64,000 nucleotides of DNA from Anaeramoeba flamelloides (Eukaryota > Metamonada > Anaeramoebidae): positions 9,796,001 to 9,860,000 of the forward strand of contig JANTQA010000033.1 of the NCBI GenBank assembly GCA_027625915.1, given 5' to 3'. Within the stretch, counting starts at the first letter, position 1. Each line of letters starts with the position of its first letter. Both the position numbers and the translations under genes were made by a program. The notes under the pieces are model-generated. The model had not been told where the DNA came from. It did not search any database and saw nothing but the letters and a program-made list of their open reading frames with translations. This document shows, piece after piece, positions 23,956-36,000 of this stretch.

Positions 23956-26900
23956 TTATGCTTTGGAGATTGTTTTTCTTTGTTTGAATAATTTTTATTT
24001 ATTTGCAAAATTGAAAGTCAAAAAAAATGACAAAAACAATCCAGTTTCTTTTACCAAATAGTACATCAATTTATTAAAACTTTTGACTTTTTAAAGCTTT
24101 TTCTGCTTTACAACTGTTGGAAAATGATTAAAAGGGGTGTGAAAGTGTTTAAAAATGTTTTCAAATTGTCTCAAAAGGTTTGAAGGGGATAAAAAACTCA
24201 AAGTTTGCAAAAGGTAATTTAAGTTCTGGCGTTTTTAAATATTTCATTTTTTTTTTCCATTATGAACACTTGTTGGAATTTTCAATGTCAAATATTTCCT
24301 TTTGTAGTAAAGACCATTTTTAAACATGAAAATTTTTGTTCAAGGAAACATCCTTTCAAAAAATAAAAGGAATAAAATTTTTTTCCAACTATTTTGGAAA
24401 AACATAAAATATGGACATACAACTGATGTGCCAGAATTGGTGTTAAAAGAAAAATCTTTATTTCTGATTTTTGTATGAGAAAAAAGTTTTTTTTTTTCCA
24501 TTTTTTTCACATTTTTTGTAATGCCATTTAAAAAATTGATTCCTTTTTTTTTCAATAAAGGTGTAAAATTGAAAGATCAATTATGATCTAGTGAATGAAA
24601 CAGTGTTTCTGTTTTAAATTTTGTGAAATTAGCATTAGAATTTTGTACTTTCATTTTTTTTTCTGTATTTTGTCCTCTCACAAAAAAAAATGCATTGATT
24701 TATTAAATTGTTAAGGACTATTCTTACAATTTACCAATTTTGTCTCAACATAATTTATTCCAATCTCATTTAAAATAAACAGGAATGATTTTTAAAATAT
24801 TCTCCAATTTGGATCAAAAAATCATTTTATTTCATTTTTTATATGAAAAATGACTCAGAAATTTTGAGATACCTGAACTCGGACACCTTGTTAAGGATCG
24901 TGGAAATGAAATTGAAAAATAATCACGATTTTTTAATCTTAAAAACACTTCACAATAAATAACTTTAAATCTAAATGATCGTATTGTCAATGATTTTTGA
25001 ACATTGGGTTACTTTGAATTGTTACATTGTCTCCACAAACAATAAATCCGCCCCCTTATTTATAGTGAAATATTAAAAGACATCGAAATTGACAGTTTAT
25101 TATAAAATTGTGTTTTTTGAAATCGAAAATTCAATTTCAATCATAGATAAAAAATTCAACTTCTCTATTATTACAAGGTATTGTTTTTTTGTAAAAACGT
25201 AGATAAAAATTAAAATTTCTCAAGGATTGAAAACACCAAATCATAGAAACTTGAAAGAGTTTATCGATTGATACTTCTAAATTGTAAAAAACTGAGATTT
25301 TTACAATTTTGGAAATTGAAGATCCAGAGTAATTTAATTTTTTTTATGGATTTCTTTGTTAATTTCTAAAAAAAAAAAATGGAAAACTTATTTTTTAATC
25401 TTCTATTATAAATTTTACAGTTTATGATGAGTTTTAACCATCATTTCTATGATTTGTTGCACAAAATAAAATTTTATAATAGAAAATCAATTCCTAGGTC
25501 TTATAAATTTTCAGGGTAGGACCCGAACAGCTATTTTAATAATAACAAAGGGGTTGTGATTTTGTCTTTTTTTTTTTTTTGGTTTTTTTTTGTTTTTCCT
25601 TAAATTAAATCTCCCCACCATGGCTAAGAAGACGTTTAATCAAATTATTTGTGTATAAACATAATCCATGCAAAACGTACTTCGAATTTTTAATGCTTTT
25701 TTAATAAATTTTTTTTAGTTTGTATCATTTCTCTCAAAACCCAATCTGCTATAACAAGATAAAAAGGGGTTGAGGTTGTGTGGTAAACGCTTTGAAGTTA
25801 TTTATTATGAAAAGATCTTTTAGTAATTAAATTTGCAAAATTAATCTTTTGTTTTAGTTTTAAAAAAAAATAATTCTTTTCTCAGGAGTTAAAAAATGAT
25901 CTGTTTATTTTTGAAAACGGGAATTTTAGCAATTTAATACAATACCAAACCAATTAGAGTACTATTATTCAAAAACAACTTTGTTTTAAAATAACAGAAA
26001 ACAGGTTATCAATAAAATTCCACTTTTCTCAATTTGAAAAATTTAGAACAATTTTTAGAACCTTCTCAGCTTGTCTCATAACCAAAAAAAAAAAAAAAAA
26101 AAATAATTTTAGAGAAAATAAACAATAGCATGTAAGGGTTCTCAAAAACATTTGTAAGATTTATTTATCCAAAAAACTGATTGTCCCCAACCTTCTTTAT
26201 ATTTTTTAAATTGAGACTGAAAAAAAAAAAAAAGTAATAAATTTCATTTTTTCCTCAACAGATCCCACTGATTAAATATTATGTAAATTGCCAACCATCA
26301 AACCTTCTTTAAAAAATGATAATTGGAAATTTTCAATTGTAAACATAGTCGTTAACAATCATGAATATATTTTTTATTAATAGCTTCGTCCATGTTTCTC
26401 TAATTTTTTTTTTCGATAACTGAAATTCTTCTCGATTTATTAAGCAAATAACCATATTATCTTTTAAGATTTCTTCAACCTTAACTTTCAGCGAGTTTCT
26501 AAAAATTTATCAATCTCAACACAAATTAGATTCTGGATTTTTGGTTTCTTTTTCAATTGAAATTATTTGAACTTTTGGAATGATAAAATTCACAACAATA
26601 ATAGTATCATTCATACAAATATTTCCAAAATCAAGACTTTTAGGAATTTTCAGAGTAACAGTCTACAGGATTTCAGTCTCTGATATTCTTTTACATTTTT
26701 TCAAATTTCAAATACTTGACACAAACTTTTATAAGTCCAAAAAAGGGTAAAAAATAATAATTAACAAAAGATAACCTTTTGTATTTATTTCAAATTTTTG
26801 AAAATTATCTAAAAGAAAAATTCAAGTTAACTTTCAATAACTTGAAACTCTTTTTATGAAAACCAAAAAGAGGAAAGTTATTTAAATTACCTGGTTTTAA

Positions 26901-27909
26901 AAGTTTGAATTTTAAAAACGTTTAAATTGAAGGTTATTGAATTTTGATCTTCTAATTTGTTACAAAATTTGGAATTATTTTAAAAAAACAAAAGTATTGT
27001 AAAGTTAAATAGGTGACTTCAATTTTTGTGCTATTCTTGTTGTGTTAAATTATACCTACTTCGATTTTTTTTGGAAATTCTTTAATAATAAACCAATTTT
27101 GATAAAATTTTATATTTGATTTTATTATCCCAAATACTACTAGAAATATAAGAACAAAAATGAAAGGTATCTCAGTTATTAAAAATATTAATTTAAGGGG
27201 ATTTTATTGTTAAAAAATCCCAATTTGCCAATCAAAAAAATCATTTAATTTGTATTCTTATATATCTGAAATAATTCTTTTTATATACAAAGTTAACTTC
27301 ATCTCAGTCAAAATCATTTTGATTATTAATTAACTCTTATTTAATTTTTAAATTTATTTGTCAAATTAAAAACCTCTTAAAAAATCAAATTAATTATTTA
27401 CAAATAAAAAAATCAAAAGAAACAAAATTTTCAAAGAGAGTCAATAAAAAATTTCCAAATCTCAAATCAACAACAACTCTAACAACACACCTTTTTAAGT
27501 TTTGGATTTAATTTTGAAATATTTGAAAGATAAGCGGAATTATCACCTAATGAAAAAACACTAAAAATTGGGAATTTACAGAACAACAGTTTGATTTTTA
27601 AAAACAAAAGTCCCTACTTTACTGACTAACTCATTAAAGAGAAGAGAGTCCATACAAAGATTCATCCCTTAACAGAAATAACAAATTGTTTCTAAATAGA
27701 GGAAAAATAAACCACAATTCTTTAATCTGGTTTGATTAAAGGTTTTCTCATTTTATTAACCTATTACTTACTACCTTCTTTTGCAAACAATAAACATATT
27801 GTTAATAAACCTATTGAATAGAACTCGAACCACAGAATGAACAATTTTTAATCCAGGTAGTTTAATTAATACTTTTTTCATTTTTTAATCGTTTTATGCT
27901 CAAACAAAA
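23956..27909. other. Gene-free stretch; repeat D at its right end
   Basis: No supported gene. There is an isolated ATG in good context at 25620 (see findings), a few poly(A)/poly(T) runs, and repeat D (27020-27725) immediately upstream of the next gene. Confidence 0.5.
27020..27725 (+). repeat. Dispersed repeat D, copy 1
   Basis: About 700 bp aligns with 60425-61075 in the same order and orientation. Shared blocks are GAAATTCTTTAATAAT, AAGAACAAAAATG, TATCAGTT, GGGGTTTTATTG-like, CTGAAATAATT, AAAGAGA...AACAAATTGTTTC and others. It ends about 185 bp before the start codon of the small helical protein. The class is unknown and no open frame is conserved. Confidence 0.7.
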
Positions 27910-28311
27910 ATGTCTTCTCGCCATGAAAACGATCTTTTAAAAATATTGAATTTGATAAGAGAAGCAGGACACTCTTATTTTGATCTTATTGGTCATGTAA
28001 TTAAATCAGAAATTAATTCTTCAGAAATCGAAAAATCGCGCCTAAAGGTTGTCAAAAGGATTGAAAAATTTGAAACTTTGCTCTCACAACAAAAGCTCCA
28101 AAACCTTTTTATTTGTGGAGACTCACTTGAGGATCGTAATAAAAAAATCCAACAGCTCGAACAAAACGACATCACATTCCAAAAAAAAGTACGTGAAAAT
28201 TGTCAAACAGCCCTCAGCTTTTTAGAAACCAAAAACCAACCAAACAAGATCAACACAAACAACAGCAAGAATAACATTACAAACAAAGTCAAAACAGAAG
28301 AACTTAATTGA
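27910..28311 (+). CDS. Small helical protein of unknown function
   Basis: The 133-residue protein is encoded in one exon from ATG 27910 to TGA. I do not recognise the family with confidence. Residues 1-105 are predicted all-helical: a first helix (L-L-K-I-L-N-L-I-R-E-A-G), a second from about 35 to 62 with heptad-like spacing, and a third, E/Q/K-rich, at about 75-105. The tail (108-133) is Asn/Lys-rich and disordered. Size and helix pattern recall small Mediator subunits (Med9/Med11-type) or other coiled-coil adaptor subunits, which is a weak resemblance only. Base composition is higher in G+C than the flanks, and codon use is sensible, which supports a real gene. The upstream 700 bp is repeat D. 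Confidence 0.6.
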   Translation: MSSRHENDLLKILNLIREAGHSYFDLIGHVIKSEINSSEIEKSRLKVVKRIEKFETLLSQQKLQNLFICGDSLEDRNKKIQQLEQNDITFQKKVRENCQTALSFLETKNQPNKINTNNSKNNITNKVKTEELN

Positions 28312-29389
28312 CTTTAGTTCACACGATCGACCAATAATAAATTATTACCTTTTTTTTTATTTTCGTTTTTCAAAAGAACAAAAATCGAATTAATTTCTTT
28401 AGCGGAATTATTAGTACTTTTTAGTCCTATTTTCCAATTAAAATTATTGTACCAATAAATTAGTTGAAACCTGAAGAAAATTTGGACCATCACAAACATA
28501 ACAGAAATCTCTGAAACCCTTTTTTAATTTTTCAGATCCACAAAGAAATTTGTTTTTTTTTTTTTTTTTTTGGTTATTGTGGAAAAAGCACAAAAACTAA
28601 ATAAAGATTAAACAAACTTTATTTTTTTCTTTCATTGCCTTATTAAAACACACACAAGTTAAAAAAAAAGGAAAATTAACTTAGTATTTGTTGAAAAATA
28701 AACAGAACAAACTTTTCATTCATCTTTCCAAAATTAGATTTTAAAATCAAGGAACTTTTCAAATTTTTAATTCTGAAAGCAAGATTAAATTATTCATTTG
28801 CCTTTTTTAGAATTTGGAACTTTGACGATTTATTATAATTCTTTAATAGATTTTTTTTGAAAGGCTGAATGAAAATTTTGTTACCTTTATTTTGCAACAA
28901 ATAGTATCTTTAACGCAAAGAAAAACGAAACGATACCCACAAAAAAATCAGAATGTAGGTCTTTGAAATTTAGATGGGATAATATTTCAGTTGGTTTTCT
29001 TTTTTTTTCTATTCTGAAAAATCTGGTTTTCATTTGGGATTTGAAGTTAACTCAATATATAACCAAAAAAGGGTCAAACAAACAAAAAAAAATAGAGATC
29101 ACAAATTTCAATCTGTTTCTTTGCAAGTTTTATGGTTAAAAAAGAAAAAAAAGGAAAAGAAAGTCAAAATTTTTTAGCTTTTATTATTCAAATACCATTC
29201 GATATTTATTTCAACGTTTTTTTTTATTGTAACAAGACTGAACGGCATTTTATGAAGTATCAAATGAAGAGGTAATAGATAATTTAAATTCAGGAAATTT
29301 TCTATTAATTATATTCCATAAGATATTTTTCAAACATAGGTTTGGGTTGAGATTTTTGATTTTAATTATGATGATTTTCTTTTATTAAA

Positions 29390-29869
29390 GGACTAAATTC
29401 TCACCCGAGAGGGTATTGAGTTTTTGTATTATTTTATTATTATTTCTCAAAAAGAATTTTCATTCTGAAGAGATTGAATGAAAAAAATTACATGTTTCAA
29501 AGGTAAAATCAAACCTAAAAAAAATGATAAAATGATTTTTGAATAAAAATTTTTTAAAAGATAAGGGATTTTCAAGTAAAAATAGATTTTAAAACATTTC
29601 AAACCTATAAAAGTAACTGTAAAAAATATTTGGAATATTATTATGATTTTTTTTTTGTGTTTATAGATTTGTAAGGGGAATTATGGAATTTCAAAATTGT
29701 GCTTTGATAGGATCAAAGAATGTTCTATACAGTGAAAATTGTTGAGATTGTGAAAAGTTATGATTTTCAGTAAAAGAAATTTTCAATGGGTAAATTTAAC
29801 CGAGATTATCAAAGTTATCAAGAATGTTGTTATCAGCAATATCAAAGTTTCCATAGATAAATGTAGCCC
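29390..29869. mobile_element. TTAA-type non-autonomous DNA element P2, copy 1 (decayed)
   Basis: The left end ATTAAAGGACTA...CACCC and the right end TGTAGCCCTTA are decayed versions of the perfect ends of the copy at 50446-50962. Internal blocks (ACATTTCAAAC, GTGAAAATTGTTGAGATTGTGAAAA, GTAAAAGAAATT) match the same copy in order. It has no transposase. Confidence 0.6.
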
Positions 29870-30689
29870 TTACGTTTTACAATTCTTAAAAAATAAAAAA
29901 AAAATATCTTGAGTTTGTTAGAAAACATGATATTTTGACTTTTTGACTGATTAATATTTAAAAAGTATGAATTCCAAGACTTGAATTCCAATAGAGAAAT
30001 ACAAAACTTTTCTAACATTTTCCTTTTTGTTTTTTTCTTTAACCAATTTCTTTGAAATATTGAATTTATAATAATTTGTACTTTCCCTTAATTTACTTGG
30101 TAATTTTTTATTATACACATTTATTTTTTTTTTCAGCGAATATAAACTTTAAAATGAAAAATGATAATTAGTTGATCTATTTTCGGTTTTGAATTCCAAA
30201 TACCAGAATTTGATAAAAAATGATTTTTTTTTTATTTTCTAAGAAATGAGTTGAAGGATCTAACAATATAAATTGTTAATAATTAGATAAAAAAAAAAAA
30301 AAAAAAAAATATTTTTATGCTACCAATAGAAAAAATTAATTTATCTTGTACTTATTAACAAAAAAAAAAACTTTTTATTTTAAAAGTATCAAATATAATA
30401 AAAGCCTAAATAACAATCTCAATTGGCTTCTAAAACCCAACATTTATCATTTTTTTTTAGTAAATTTCGCTGAATATAAACCCACTTCCAAAATTTGGAC
30501 ACACCCAAAATCAAATATAAGCAAGATAAAAAATAATTTATTGTATTTTTGTAAAACATAATATAAAATCACATTTAAGTGAACTATTATTAATGTTTTT
30601 ATAAATGTAATTATTTTCATCCAAATAAAAGAAAAATATATAAAAAAAAAAAAAAAAAATTGATTTGTCCAAAATAACGCAATGAGTGA

Positions 30690-31030
30690 GAAAAAAAAAT
30701 GTATGGGTAAATTTGTTGAAATTTCACCAACAATTGTTGATCGATCAAATAATAAGATACAATCGACCAATTGTATGTTGCTTTTTCTCTTAAAAAAACT
30801 CAAAACTAACCTTCTATCAACCATCGAAAAAAAAAATCCAGATCTAAAGAAACAGATTTTGTATCTCGAAAAAAGGAAATGAAAACAAAACAGAAAAGAC
30901 CAAAAATGAAATAGTTTGTAAAACCAAATTATTCACAAATTAAATTTAAAGGTGAGGTATTGCTATTTTTTTCAACTGTTTAAACTGTGTCCAAATTTTT
31001 GGAATTTAGTTAATAAGGTACATTTTTTTT
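30690..31030 (+). repeat. Dispersed repeat A, copy 2
   Basis: It matches 39505-39835 over more than 300 bp, including GTAAATTTGTTGAAATT, the perfect 12-bp palindrome TTGATCGATCAA (30737-30748), AAGATAC, CTCTATC-like blocks, AAAGGAAATGA-AACAAAACAGAAAAGAC and the terminal TTTAAACTGTG. It contains no supported gene. Confidence 0.75.
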
Positions 31031-31651
31031 TTTTTATTTTTCTAATTTGTTAACAGGTATGTTTTATTGAACAAGTTAATAAAAAAAATACTTTCTATTA
31101 TTTGATCTAGATTTTAAAAAATGAAAATTTGAACTTGTGTAATTTTTATGATTGGATATTTTCTTCCAAATTACATCTTTGTGATGATTAAACCTTTCAA
31201 TTAACTTGAAATACCTTGATTATCAAAGTTTCTAAAAGCAGTCATAATTTTTGAATTTTAAAAATTATATATATATATATATTTTATATACATATTTTAT
31301 ATACATCAATTAGAGAATATCCAAAGACGAATTTGTAATTTTAAATATAAAAAAAACTAATTTATTTTGATTGTCAACTTCCTTAAAAGTAATCTACGAA
31401 ATCAAAATTCTGCAACGGTGATAATTTTAAATCAACAACAAAACGGAAAAATAAAAAAAAAACAAAAAAAATTGGAAAAAAAAATAATTAATATTTTTAT
31501 GAAATAAATGTGATATTACTCGGGTTTAGATGAATTAATACAACACATAAACAAACAAACATATATAGTGTTATATATTATTTTCATAAACATTGATAAT
31601 ATCTTTATATATCAAAGCAAATTATATATAAAAAATAATTAAATTTCAACA

Positions 31652-31849
31652 AAGTCAGTTCCGCTTTAAAGTTAAAAACTTTCAACGAAAAATAAGTCAC
31701 AAAAAATTTTTTCAAATTAAGGAACAAAATTCGAATTATAGCAAAACATTTTTGTGAATAAAAAAATTCAAAAAAATGTGCTTTAATTTGAGATTTTTCT
31801 GTGCCTTATATTTCCTACCAAGTTTGTGCTTTAAAAGTGGAACTGACTG
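31652..31849. mobile_element. Hairpin MITE, copy M3
   Basis: The left end is AGTCAGTTCCGCTTTAAAG and the right end is AAAGTGGAACTGACTG followed by TA (31850-31851). The arms are inverted and the centre A/T-rich. It is non-coding. It sits 45 bp beyond the second stop of the ZIP gene and may supply its 3' UTR or polyadenylation region (inference). Confidence 0.83.
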
Positions 31850-31893
31850 TAATCAGTCATGATCAAAAGAAAAGATTAAAGTGTTTTAGAAAT

Positions 31894-31923
31894 TTAATGG
31901 TCGTCATGGTCATCGTGACTATG
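31894..31923 (-). other. In-frame His/Asp-rich extension after the ZIP stop codon
   Basis: On the minus strand the ZIP stop TAA (31926-31924) is followed in the same frame by nine codons reading H-S-H-D-D-H-D-D-H and then a second TAA (31896-31894). The composition matches metal-binding tails and loops of ZIP transporters, so the segment is probably coding or recently was. See findings. Confidence 0.6.
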
Positions 31924-33018
31924 TTATTCGTTTATTGCCAAACACGCCATAAGTGCAATCCCTAATATGAATGCGATCACCTTTTTGTGGTGGTTTTTAC
32001 CATCAAAACCCTCGTTTAATTCCATGATTCCACAATAGATAAAGGATCCTGCAGCTGCTGCGATAAAGGAGTTGATCATAGTGTTGCTATTGTAGCTTTC
32101 GATTCCAAACCCGATTGTGATCCCTATGGGTGTAGCAATTGAAAAAATGACCATTGAAATAACAAAGATTTTCCAATGCTTTCCAAAGGACTTCACAAAG
32201 GCGACACCGAGGGCAAACGCCGCAGAGAATTTGTGTGCAACGATTGCGATAAAAATTACAACAGCCTCACTTTGATCCGAAAGACCAAAGCTGATTCCCT
32301 CAAGAACCGAGTGGATGATGAGTGCCAAGAGCAAAATCATTGCAAGCACCTTGCCAGAAATGCTATCTTGCTTTGCCAATTCTTTGAGTGTTGTATCAAT
32401 TTGTGAATGATCGTGGTTATGGTGGTGCTCCTTAATGATTGGCTCTGCCTTGTCTTTGCTTTTGCTTTTGGCTTTGCTCTTGCTCTTGCTCTTGTCCTTG
32501 GACTGTTTTGAATCAAAATCAGAAATTTCAACATCCTTCTTTTTTTTCTTCTTATCAGACTTTTTTTTTTTTTTTTTTTTGTTTTTGGAGCCAGAATCAG
32601 AAATTTCGCTTGAGAAGGATCCATCTCGACCATCTTCGTAGTAGTAAGATTTCTTCTCATCGTCACTATCTAAAAGTTTCGAGAATAATTGTTTTGATTG
32701 CTTCTCCTTCTTCTTGTTGAGCATTTTGAAAATAGTTGGGACTAACGATTTGTCAATCAGGAGTAAGAATGTAATTGTACACACAGCAATTAAATAGGCA
32801 AGTGGATAATTTGTTGTGCTTGAAAGACCTTCAGCAGAGTGGTACAACAGATGGATTATACCCCCAGAAAGAAAGATTCCTGCAGCAAACACTTCAGAAA
32901 TTGGGATGATATTATATTTTTTGTCCTTCAGTTTAAATGGTAAGAGCCCTCCTGCAAGACTAAGTACCAAAATTACAAAAAGACCAGTGATTTTAAGATG
33001 TAATGCGCTAATTGTCAT
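31924..33018 (-). CDS. ZIP-family (SLC39) divalent metal transporter
   Basis: The 364-residue membrane protein would import zinc, iron or similar ions into the cytosol. Transmembrane helices lie at about 8-28, 40-60, 73-92, 224-246, 252-272, 281-304, 315-333 and 345-362. The TM4 signature H-S-V-L-E-G-I-S-F-G is at 236-245 and the TM5 signature A-H-K-F-S-A-A-F-A-L-G at 261-271; these carry the intramembrane metal site (H236, E240, H262). The TM3-TM4 loop (about 100-215) is long, highly lysine/serine-rich and ends in a histidine cluster (E-H-H-H-N-H-D-H at 197-204), the usual metal-sensing loop. The start is ATG 33018. The annotated TAA is followed by an in-frame His/Asp tail. No intron is needed. 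Confidence 0.92.
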   Translation of the reverse strand: MTISALHLKITGLFVILVLSLAGGLLPFKLKDKKYNIIPISEVFAAGIFLSGGIIHLLYHSAEGLSSTTNYPLAYLIAVCTITFLLLIDKSLVPTIFKMLNKKKEKQSKQLFSKLLDSDDEKKSYYYEDGRDGSFSSEISDSGSKNKKKKKKKSDKKKKKKDVEISDFDSKQSKDKSKSKSKAKSKSKDKAEPIIKEHHHNHDHSQIDTTLKELAKQDSISGKVLAMILLLALIIHSVLEGISFGLSDQSEAVVIFIAIVAHKFSAAFALGVAFVKSFGKHWKIFVISMVIFSIATPIGITIGFGIESYNSNTMINSFIAAAAGSFIYCGIMELNEGFDGKNHHKKVIAFILGIALMACLAINE

Positions 33019-36000
33019 TTCGATTATTTGATATGGAGAAAAAAAAAAATAGAAGAATTATAATAAAGGTTAAGTTAAAAAAATAGATTTTTAAAAAAAA
33101 ATGTTTTTCCACAAACATACAATTTTTTTATTGTTAAATTTTCAAAATGAGAATTATTCGAAAAAACATAAAATATGACCAGAAACTCATGAAACAATTG
33201 AATTCTTATCCCAATTTGATTTTATGTTTTTTCTTCATGATCGGACGGATTCCTGTATTTTTATTAAAATTTTTTTATTTTTGGGGATTAAGAATTGATC
33301 GTTTAAGGTTTGTTCACTGGTTTGAAACTTGGTACTTCTCATTACGGAGTATTAATTTGATTTTATTTTTATTTTTTTTTTTTTTGCGGGTATATCTTTC
33401 ATAAACCAAAAAAATTGAATTACAATATGTGTTTTGAAGAGTATCCCACCTTTTGTGTGTCAAAATTTGATATTTTCAAAAAGTTGGTCGCTAACCAAAA
33501 ACTTGTGCTTTTTTTTTTGAAAAAAATTTTTTTCTTTTTGTCTGTAGAAAAAATGAATGGAAAATTTTAATGAAAATAAGGTTAACGAAGTTAAATCGAA
33601 AAGGGCTAAGTGTTTTCCCCAAAATTCCAAAAGTTAGAGAATTCTATGGGATTTTCTGAAGATCGAAAATAAAAAAAAAAGTAAGAGACAATTTCAGTAA
33701 ATATTTTTCCAAAAATTAATTGGGTTTTAACTCTCCGTCACACGAAATTCGAAAAGAAGAAAATTATACTTAGAGTATATTCTCAACAGCTGGGAAATCA
33801 CGTTTTTTTTCGAATTAAGAGATTCGAAAGTAATTTTTTCTATTATCCCTTTGATAAAATAATTTTTTTGAGATGTTTGGATTCGTTACTCTTTATATGT
33901 TAACTTTTAAAAGGTTTTTGTCGAAAATAATCAATACACTATTTCGAAAACACTTTTGATCAAGAAAATTCCCATTCAAAATCTTACTTTGACTGAATCA
34001 ACTTTGAGAAGAAAAAGGGCTGTTTGCATTTTGTAAATAAAAATTCGTAATTTGCTTTACCGAATACTTGTTATAATTATTCAGAATATGTTTTCAGATA
34101 TTTAAACTTGGTTGGGTTCTTCTGGTGGTTTATCAAGAAAACAATTAAGTGTTATTTTGTTTTGTGAAAAGAAAACAACAAATTTTTTCGCAAACATTCT
34201 CTTGAAAATAATTTCTTACCAAATATGAAGGATAACATTCAAGCTGAGGGTTTTTAAAATCAATGATTTTGTGGTTATTACCCAGAATCAGGAATTTTTA
34301 AACTTTTTTTTTGTTTTATTTTATTGTCAAACATGAAATTCACACATATCATTTAACAAAAGTTTTGTATTATAGTTTGGTAAATTATCAATAAATAATT
34401 GTCTCATTTGAAAGAACATTTTACAGGACCAAATAGTAAACTTTTTTGCCCTTTTTTATATGATCTTTTACTCTACAAATAATTCTTTGCAAAAAAATCC
34501 CAGAATGCAATTGTGTAAAGAGAAAGAAAGTATTTGGGATCACTCCAATATCTATAACTAGCCAATTTTTTTTGAGGAATGAAGGACTTTCGACATTAAA
34601 GATCCAAAAAATCTTACTTTTATTATTAACAATAGTTTAATTGGCTTAAAGGTATATTGAACCCACTAGTTCCGAGATAAATCTTTAGATTACTTTTTTT
34701 TTATGAAAATATTTACTGTAGTCAAAATAACCCGTGCAAAAAAATATAATGAGTGTTTCAAAATAAAAAGCATGTTTTTTAGTTATAGAAGACCAATACA
34801 TTAACCAATCAAAGAAACCAATAATAAACCATAAAAAAATATGGTATTGGTTTCTTAAAGTTCTATTATTTAAAAAGAAATTCTAAAAATGAAGGATCAA
34901 ATTGCAAAATTAATCTTAAAAAATAGAGTAAATTTTTCATGAAATTTAATTAATAAAAAAAACAAAAAAATTCAAAAAAATTGAGAATATTATGGAAAAT
35001 TTTCAACTATTTGCATGAATAATTTAAATTTTACTGAAAATAACCAGACCTTTACTTTCAAAATTGATTTGAACTTAAGTATACTATTTGTTAGTAGATT
35101 GGATGTTGCCTTGGTACAAGAATAAAAAAAAGCACGGATAATATTTTGAAACAAGGATTCTAGTCGTTGGGCACGCTTTATTTTGATCACTATATATTCA
35201 TCAAACAATGTTATCAAATGGAAAACGAAAATTCTAATGAAAAGAACCAAAAATCAAAATTCTCCCACTGTATTTGATTTTAATTATTTCCATAAAAGAG
35301 GGACAAATATTATATTAAGATATCTTTCTTAAACCCAATCTTCATAAAACTATTTGAAGATCCAAAAATCTTAACAATCATTTGTTTATTACGATAATGA
35401 AGCAACTTGTTTGTGAAAAGGGCATTACGTGAACAAAAGTTAGACAAATTTCTGATCTTTGAAGTTATAATGTATTTTTTCAATTGTGAAAAAATGTAAT
35501 TAATTATTTGCTTTTTTATCAGATTAATCTCTAGAAAAAGTCAAATATAAGGAAAAATTTATAACTACATTTTCTGATTTAAAAAATCATTTGTGTCCTT
35601 TGCCATGTTTCCTGTTTTTTTTTATTGAAATTGGCTACACCTCGTTTTATGCAAAAAATGTTTGAATTTTTTTGTTTTTTTCGATAATTATTAAAAGGTC
35701 GATATTTCGAAATAAATACAATAGTCATTGATTCAATTGGTATTAAAATTAAACCTAATTTGGCATTGTCAATACTCAAATAGATTCACCTAAAAAGAGT
35801 ATTTTCAATGAAACAGATATAAAAAAATTATACTCTTTTTTGGAAATAATTTAGATGGTTAAAAATACATATTACAGGTGTATAAAAACCTCTTTTTAAA
35901 TCAAACAATTTGTTTACTCCTTCTTGTCCCAAAACAACATACAATTCAGTACCCAGCAATATACATGTAATCAAATCCACATTAAACGAGAATTCATTGA

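Larger units (their letters stand above)
28312..31893. other. Gene-free stretch with three repeat elements
   Basis: No supported gene. It holds a TTAA-flanked element of family P2 (29390-29869), repeat A (about 30690-31030) and MITE copy M3 (31652-31849), which lies just past the 3' end of the ZIP gene. Confidence 0.55.

Noticed and set aside
30447-30824. 125-codon minus-strand frame
   Set aside because: It runs across repeat A copy 2 and poly(T) tracts and has no recognised domain. It is noted only as a possible trace within the repeat, not as a gene.
32337-32720. Shadow frames over the ZIP lysine/serine loop
   Set aside because: They are antisense or alternative frames of a low-complexity coding stretch, and the ZIP frame has clear domain support.
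33147-33404. 85-codon ATG frame divergent from the ZIP gene
   Set aside because: No domain, phenylalanine/leucine-rich from T runs, and a frame of this length is expected about once or twice by chance in 64 kb of such AT-rich DNA.
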